Below, piece by piece: positions 59,455 to 64,000 of a DNA stretch of 64,000 bases. The stretch's first letter is position 1. The number at the start of each line of letters is the position of its first letter. Origin of the DNA: Loktanella sp. SALINAS62 (GTDB lineage: Bacteria; Pseudomonadota; Alphaproteobacteria; Rhodobacterales; Rhodobacteraceae); the NCBI RefSeq assembly GCF_018263905.1, contig NZ_JAAFZU010000001.1:48157-112156 (forward strand). The letters are read 5' to 3'. The position numbers were made by a program, and so were the translations under genes. Below the pieces are notes generated by a model. It was not told the origin of the DNA. It worked only from the letters and a program-made list of their open reading frames with translations, and did no database searches.

Positions 59455-62088
59455 ATGCCAGTTGTCGTTGTCGAATCCCCGGCGAAAGCCAAGACAATCA
59501 ACAAATATCTGGGCAGTGATTACACCGTCCTTGCGTCCTACGGACACATCCGCGACCTGCCCGCCAAGAACGGATCAGTCGATCCGGACGATGATTTCCA
59601 CATGATCTGGGAAGTCGCCAGCGATTCCAAAAAACACATCAAGGCCATCGTCGATGCGCTGAAGATTGACCCCAACCTGATCCTTGCGACCGACCCCGAC
59701 CGCGAGGGAGAAGCGATCAGCTGGCATCTGGAACAGGAGCTGAACAACAAGCGCGGCCTGAAAATCCAGTCCGCCGAACGCGTGGTTTTCAACGCAATCA
59801 CGAAATCCGCCGTCACCGAAGCGATGAAAAATCCTCGCAAGGTCGACGCCCCGCTGGTCGAAGCCTACCTTGCCCGCCGCGCGCTGGATTACCTTGTCGG
59901 GTTCAACCTGTCGCCGGTCCTGTGGCGCAAGCTGCCGGGTGCGAAATCGGCAGGTCGCGTGCAATCCGTTTGCCTGCGGCTGATCGTCGAACGCGAAATG
60001 GAAATCGAAGCGTTCCGTCCGCAAGAATTCTGGACCGTCAAGGCGATCCTGAAGAACGCGCGTGGCCAGACCTATGAGGCACGGCTGATGACACTGGGTG
60101 GCGACAAGATCGAAAAGTTCACCATCAACGACGCGACCAAGGCCGAAATGGCCGTCGCCGCCGTGACCAGCCGCGACCTGACCGTCAGTTCTGTCGAAGC
60201 GAAACCCGCGACCCGCAACCCCAGCCCGCCCTTCATGACATCGACCCTGCAGCAAGAGGCGAGCCGCAAGTTTGGCATGGGCGCCAAGCATTGCATGAGC
60301 GTCGCACAGCGCCTGTATGAAGCCGGGTTGATCACCTACATGCGGACCGATGGTATCGATATGGCGCCGGAAGCCGTGACCGGCGCGCGCGATGCGATTG
60401 CCGCCAAGTTCGGCCAGGACTACGTCCCTTCCGAACCCCGCATCTACAAGAACAAGGCCAAAAACGCACAAGAAGCGCATGAATGCGTGCGCCCGACCGA
60501 TATGATGGTCAGCGTCGAGGATGCCAAAATCGCGGACGCGGACCAGCGCAAGCTTTATGATCTGATCTGGAAACGCACGCTGGCCAGCCAGATGGCCGCC
60601 GCGCGGCTGGAACGCACCACGGTCGATGTGGCCAGTGCCGACAAGCAGGTTGGCCTACGCGCAACAGGTCAGGTGATGATGTTCGATGGCTTTCTGCGGG
60701 TCTACGAAGAAGGCCGCGACGATACCCCCGACGAAGACGACAAGCGCCTGCCCCAGATCGAACAGGGCGAAAAGGCTCTGAAAGACAGCGTCGACAGCGA
60801 CCAGCATTTCACCCAACCGCCGCCCCGCTATACCGAAGCGACCTTGGTCAAGCGGATGGAAGAATTGGGGATCGGTCGCCCGTCGACCTATGCCAGCATC
60901 GTGACCACGATTCAGGATCGCGGCTACGTTGAAAAGGACAGAAACCGCCTGATCCCGCAGGACAAGGGGCGGCTGGTGACAGCCTTTTTGTCGAACTATT
61001 TCCATCGCTACATCGAATATGACTTTACCGCCGATCTGGAAAACCAGCTGGACGCGGTCAGCGCTGGCGACGCCGATTATAAAAAGGTGCTGGAACGCTT
61101 CTGGCGCGATTTTTCCGCCGCCATCGCTGAAACCGCCGACCTGCGGATCGGTGAGGTGCTGGATAAAATCAACGAAGTGCTGGAACCGCACCTGTTCCCA
61201 CCGACCGAAGACGGCACCGATCCGCGCCTTTGCCCGAACTGCGGTGCCGGGCGGTTGTCGATGCGTACGGCCCGTTCGGGTGGCGCATTCATCGGCTGTT
61301 CCAACTATCCCGAATGCCGCTATACCCGCCCCTTCGGTCCGCCTGATCCCGAAGCAGAGGCCAGCGCGATTCCACCCGACGGCAAACTGCTGGGCGAAGA
61401 TCAAGGCGACGAAATCCGCATCTTCAAGGGACGGTTTGGCCCCTATGCACAACGCGGCCCGATCACCGAAGACAACAACAAGCCACCGCGCCAGTCTATC
61501 CCGGCGGCGTGGGAACCCGAATCCGTCACGTTGGAACAGGCCGTCCGCCTGTTGGCCCTGCCCCGGCTGATTGGCGAACACCCAGAAGACAAGGTGAACG
61601 TCTGGGCCAACATCGGCCGTTACGGACCCTACATCAAACACGCAGAAACCACGTCCCACAAAGGCGGCACCAACGCCAACCTTGAAGAAATAGAGGACGT
61701 CTGGACCGTCGGCATGAACCGCGCCGTGCAATTGCTCGCCGAGAAAGTCGCCAGCCGTGGCGGAAGAGGCAAGGCCGCAACCCCGATCCGGGAATTGGGC
61801 GACCACCCCGAAGCGGGCGGCGCGATCAACATCTATGACGGAAAATACGGCGCCTATGTGAAGTGGGAAAAAATCAACGCCACGATCCCCGACACCGTAG
61901 ATCCCGCTGACCTGACCGTTGCGCAGGCAGTGGATCTGATCGACGAGCGCGCGGCGAAGGCCGGCAAGAAAAAGCCATCCGCCAAAAAGGCTGCGCCGAA
62001 AAAGAAAGCCCCCGCCAAGAAGACTGCCGCAAAAAAAGCGCCCGCCAAGAAAGCGACAAAAACAGACGATGGCGACGTGATAGAGTGA
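59455..62088 (+). CDS. topA: DNA topoisomerase I
   Basis: An 877-residue type IA topoisomerase that relaxes negative supercoils. It has the TOPRIM domain ('VVVVESPAKAKTINKYLG', 'ILATDPDREGEAISWHLE'), catalytic Tyr295 in 'GLITYMRTDGIDM', and 'RAGRVQ'-like 'KSAGRVQSVCLRLIVERE'. One four-cysteine zinc ribbon is seen ('LCPNCGAGRLSMR...FIGCSNYPEC'), followed by repeated C-terminal domains. The last 40 residues are a Lys/Ala/Pro-rich tail of the 'KKAPAKK' type, common in alphaproteobacterial TopA. Confidence 0.97.
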   Translation: MPVVVVESPAKAKTINKYLGSDYTVLASYGHIRDLPAKNGSVDPDDDFHMIWEVASDSKKHIKAIVDALKIDPNLILATDPDREGEAISWHLEQELNNKRGLKIQSAERVVFNAITKSAVTEAMKNPRKVDAPLVEAYLARRALDYLVGFNLSPVLWRKLPGAKSAGRVQSVCLRLIVEREMEIEAFRPQEFWTVKAILKNARGQTYEARLMTLGGDKIEKFTINDATKAEMAVAAVTSRDLTVSSVEAKPATRNPSPPFMTSTLQQEASRKFGMGAKHCMSVAQRLYEAGLITYMRTDGIDMAPEAVTGARDAIAAKFGQDYVPSEPRIYKNKAKNAQEAHECVRPTDMMVSVEDAKIADADQRKLYDLIWKRTLASQMAAARLERTTVDVASADKQVGLRATGQVMMFDGFLRVYEEGRDDTPDEDDKRLPQIEQGEKALKDSVDSDQHFTQPPPRYTEATLVKRMEELGIGRPSTYASIVTTIQDRGYVEKDRNRLIPQDKGRLVTAFLSNYFHRYIEYDFTADLENQLDAVSAGDADYKKVLERFWRDFSAAIAETADLRIGEVLDKINEVLEPHLFPPTEDGTDPRLCPNCGAGRLSMRTARSGGAFIGCSNYPECRYTRPFGPPDPEAEASAIPPDGKLLGEDQGDEIRIFKGRFGPYAQRGPITEDNNKPPRQSIPAAWEPESVTLEQAVRLLALPRLIGEHPEDKVNVWANIGRYGPYIKHAETTSHKGGTNANLEEIEDVWTVGMNRAVQLLAEKVASRGGRGKAATPIRELGDHPEAGGAINIYDGKYGAYVKWEKINATIPDTVDPADLTVAQAVDLIDERAAKAGKKKPSAKKAAPKKKAPAKKTAAKKAPAKKATKTDDGDVIE

Positions 62089-62168
62089 GCGCGGTGCCGG
62101 TGGCAGGTTCATTGACTTCAACCTGATGCGCGGTCAATTTTGCCGCGACCAATCTAAAAAGGTGCTTG

Positions 62169-62873
62169 ATGAAGAAAGTCTATGAAACCGCGTCCGACGC
62201 TTTAGACGGCCTCTTGCGCGACGAAATGCTGATCGCTGCGGGCGGGTTCGGCCTGTGTGGTATTCCTGAACTGCTGTTGCAGGCGATCAAGGACGCGGGC
62301 GTGCGGGACCTGACGTTCGCATCGAACAATGCGGGCGTTGATGATTTCGGCATCGGCATCCTGTTGGCCAGCAAGCAGGTGAAAAAGATGATGTCATCCT
62401 ATGTCGGCGAAAACGCTGAATTCATGCGCCAGTATCTTGAAGGAGAGCTGGAAGTGGAATTCAACCCGCAGGGCACGTTGGCCGAACGGATGCGCGCGGG
62501 CGGTTCCGGCATCCCCGGTTTCTATACGAAAACCGGCGTCGGCACGCAGATTGCCGAAGGCAAGGATCACAAGGACTTTGACGGCGAAACCTATATCATG
62601 GAACGCGGGATCGTGGCCGATCTGGCCATCGTGAAAGCATGGAAAGCCGATGACACCGGCAATCTGGTGTTCCGCAAGACCGCGCGCAATTTCAATGTGC
62701 CAGCCGCGATGTGTGGCAAAGTATGCGTGGCAGAGGTCGAAGAAATCGTCCCGCGCGGGTCGCTAGACCCCGACATGATCCACCTGCCCGGCGTTTATGT
62801 GCACCGGATTGTGCAGGGCACCCATGAAAAACGCATCGAACAGCGCACGACCCGCAAGAAGGAATCGGTATAA
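62169..62873 (+). CDS. scoA: 3-oxoacid CoA-transferase subunit A
   Basis: A 234-residue alpha subunit of succinyl-CoA:acetoacetate CoA-transferase. The motifs are 'LIAAGGFGLCGIPELLLQA', 'TFASNNAGVDDFGIGILL', 'GLTPEIQ'-like region 'EVEFNPQGTLAERMRAGGSG' and 'GVYVHRIVQG'. A TTG directly upstream is possible, but the ATG at 62169 fits the family. Its TAA shares bases with the ATG of scoB. Ketone-body or polyhydroxybutyrate turnover is the usual role. Confidence 0.95.
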   Translation: MKKVYETASDALDGLLRDEMLIAAGGFGLCGIPELLLQAIKDAGVRDLTFASNNAGVDDFGIGILLASKQVKKMMSSYVGENAEFMRQYLEGELEVEFNPQGTLAERMRAGGSGIPGFYTKTGVGTQIAEGKDHKDFDGETYIMERGIVADLAIVKAWKADDTGNLVFRKTARNFNVPAAMCGKVCVAEVEEIVPRGSLDPDMIHLPGVYVHRIVQGTHEKRIEQRTTRKKESV

Positions 62874-63499
62874 TGCCTTGGGATCGCAACCAGATGGCCG
62901 CGCGTGCGGCACAGGAACTGGAAGACGGGATGTACGTCAACCTTGGCATAGGGATTCCGACGCTTGTGGCGAACTATGTCGGGGACAAGGATATCACCCT
63001 GCAGTCCGAAAACGGGATGCTGGGCATGGGGCCGTTCCCGGTCGAGGGTGAAGAAGACGCAGACGTGATCAATGCGGGCAAGCAGACCATCACCGAACTG
63101 CCACGCACTGCCTATTTCGACAGCGCCACATCTTTCGGCATGATCCGGGGTGGCAAGATCGCATGCGCGATCCTTGGTGCGATGGAAGTTGCCGAAAACG
63201 GTGATCTGGCCAACTGGATGATCCCCGGCAAGCTGGTCAAGGGCATGGGCGGCGCGATGGATCTGGTCGCCGGCGTCAAACGCGTGGTCGTCGTGATGGA
63301 TCATCAGAACAAAAAGGGTGAATCCAAACTGCTGAAATCCTGCACCCTGCCACTGACAGGCGCAGCCGTGGTTGACCGTGTCATCACAAACCTTGGGGTT
63401 CTGGATGTGGTCGAAGGCGGTTTGCGGATCGTGGAATGTGCTGACGGCGTCACCGAAGCCGAATTGCGGGCCGCGACCGAAGCCACGATCGTCGCCTAA
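62873..63499 (+). CDS. scoB: 3-oxoacid CoA-transferase subunit B
   Basis: A 208-residue beta subunit with the catalytic glutamate in 'LQSENGMLGMGPFPVEGEE', 'LGIGIPTLVANYVG' and 'CTLPLTGAAVVDRVITNLGV'. It forms the active enzyme with ScoA. Its 3' end overlaps the converging transglycosylase gene by four bases. Confidence 0.96.
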   Translation: MPWDRNQMAARAAQELEDGMYVNLGIGIPTLVANYVGDKDITLQSENGMLGMGPFPVEGEEDADVINAGKQTITELPRTAYFDSATSFGMIRGGKIACAILGAMEVAENGDLANWMIPGKLVKGMGGAMDLVAGVKRVVVVMDHQNKKGESKLLKSCTLPLTGAAVVDRVITNLGVLDVVEGGLRIVECADGVTEAELRAATEATIVA

Positions 63500-64000
63500 C
63501 CCGAGGTATTTACCGCGAACACGCAGCCGTCGCTTACCAGTTCTGGCGGTGTCAGGCACAGGTTGCGGGCGACGTTGAACGCGGCCAACACCTTTGGCAC
63601 ATAGCCGCGCGTTTCGGGAAAAGGCGGGACGCCATTGGCGTCCCGTACAGATCCTTCGCCCGCGTTGTAGCCCGCCAGCACAAGGATCGGGTCACTGTCG
63701 AAATGGCCCATCAGCCAGTCCAGATAGGCGACGCCGCCCCGGATGTTGTCCGACGGCGACATGCTGTCGGATACGTTGAACCGTGACGCAGTGTCCGGCA
63801 TCAATTGCATCAGCCCTTTTGCACCTGCTCCGCTGACAGCGTCGGCGCGTCCACCGCTTTCCACTGCGATCAGTGCCAGCACCAATGCGGGCGATACCTT
63901 TGTGCCGACTGTCGACCGGATGATGTCGATGCCGTGGATACGCGCGATATCGTTCAGGGTCTGCAGGCGGGGTTCCGGCACCGCCATACCCTCTGGCGGG
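63496..64000 (-). CDS. Lytic transglycosylase, SLT domain (5' end outside window)
   Basis: The reading frame is open to the right edge, so the N-terminus is missing or the gene starts at the internal ATG at 63987. The visible 168 residues contain a Slt/lysozyme-like fold: 'ALVLALIAVESGGRADAVSG' with the catalytic Glu, 'AGAKGLMQLMPDTASRFNV', 'NIRGGVAYLDWLMGHF' and 'LAGYNAGEGSVRDANGVPPF'. It cleaves peptidoglycan in the periplasm. A signal peptide must lie beyond the edge if present. Confidence 0.88.
   Translation of the reverse strand, partial: PPEGMAVPEPRLQTLNDIARIHGIDIIRSTVGTKVSPALVLALIAVESGGRADAVSGAGAKGLMQLMPDTASRFNVSDSMSPSDNIRGGVAYLDWLMGHFDSDPILVLAGYNAGEGSVRDANGVPPFPETRGYVPKVLAAFNVARNLCLTPPELVSDGCVFAVNTSG

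Noticed and set aside
1..64000. CRISPR array or insertion sequence
   Set aside because: No regularly spaced repeats, cas genes, transposase motifs or terminal inverted repeats with target duplications were seen.

Overview
The window is GC-rich chromosomal DNA of an alphaproteobacterium, almost certainly a Rhodobacteraceae/Roseobacter-group member. The indications are the gene set and its order: a short PutA with a divergent Lrp-type regulator, the coxB-ctaB-small membrane protein-ctaG-ctaE cluster, PtsP (enzyme I-Ntr) downstream of lysC, pcm-tolC followed by a PopZ-like gene, divergent metR/metF, and many genes sharing stop/start bases. Coding density is high. No rRNA, CRISPR array or complete insertion sequence was seen. 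This identification rests on recognised protein families and synteny; no search could be run.

Layout. (a) 1-1.75 kb: the start of a 2-oxoglutarate/Fe(II) dioxygenase and a soluble GAF histidine kinase, both on the minus strand. A perfect FNR-type palindrome (1939-1952) lies upstream of the kinase. (b) 2.0-6.8 kb: a compact integrative element in the 3' end of tRNA-Leu(TAA). It is bounded by 15-bp direct repeats that include the tRNA CCA end. It carries a complete tyrosine integrase, an AT-rich gene of unknown function, an AlpA-type regulator, four overlapping small genes and a lipoprotein gene. Two 27-bp repeats near its ends look like integrase arm sites. This is the accessory part of the window and holds its least understood gene. 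(c) 7.0-16.1 kb: putR/putA, rhomboid protease, inositol monophosphatase-family enzyme, metR/metF, a thioesterase and a DUF2235 hydrolase. (d) 16.1-29.6 kb: a lone molybdenum-hydroxylase large subunit, valS with an atypical internal segment, two aminotransferases, an ABC exporter with a ygfZ-type gene, efp, a small conserved gene and cobQ. (e) 29.6-47.4 kb: PopZ-like gene, tolC, pcm, tRNA-Cys, an rRNA methyltransferase-type gene, modABC-gntK, an HDAC-family gene, DUF1178, SDR, lysC, a methyltransferase, ptsP, ecsC-type, GNAT, flavin reductase, and methylthioadenosine phosphorylase with apt. (f) 47.5-56.5 kb: minus-strand block with a GlcD-like oxidase, acetyltransferase, M16 peptidase, thrC, SURF1 and the cytochrome c oxidase genes. 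(g) 56.7-64 kb: tldD, dprA, topA, scoAB and a lytic transglycosylase cut by the right edge.

Genes that work together. PutR and PutA handle proline catabolism, and MetR and MetF handle methyl-folate supply for methionine. MtnP and Apt recycle methylthioadenosine and adenine. ModABC import molybdate, which enzymes such as the nearby molybdenum hydroxylase need. CtaB, CtaG, SURF1 and subunits II and III assemble an aa3-type oxidase whose subunit I is not in the window. ScoA and ScoB activate acetoacetate. Within the mobile element, the integrase, AlpA-like factor, arm sites and att repeats form an apparently intact excision module, while no capsid or conjugation genes are present.
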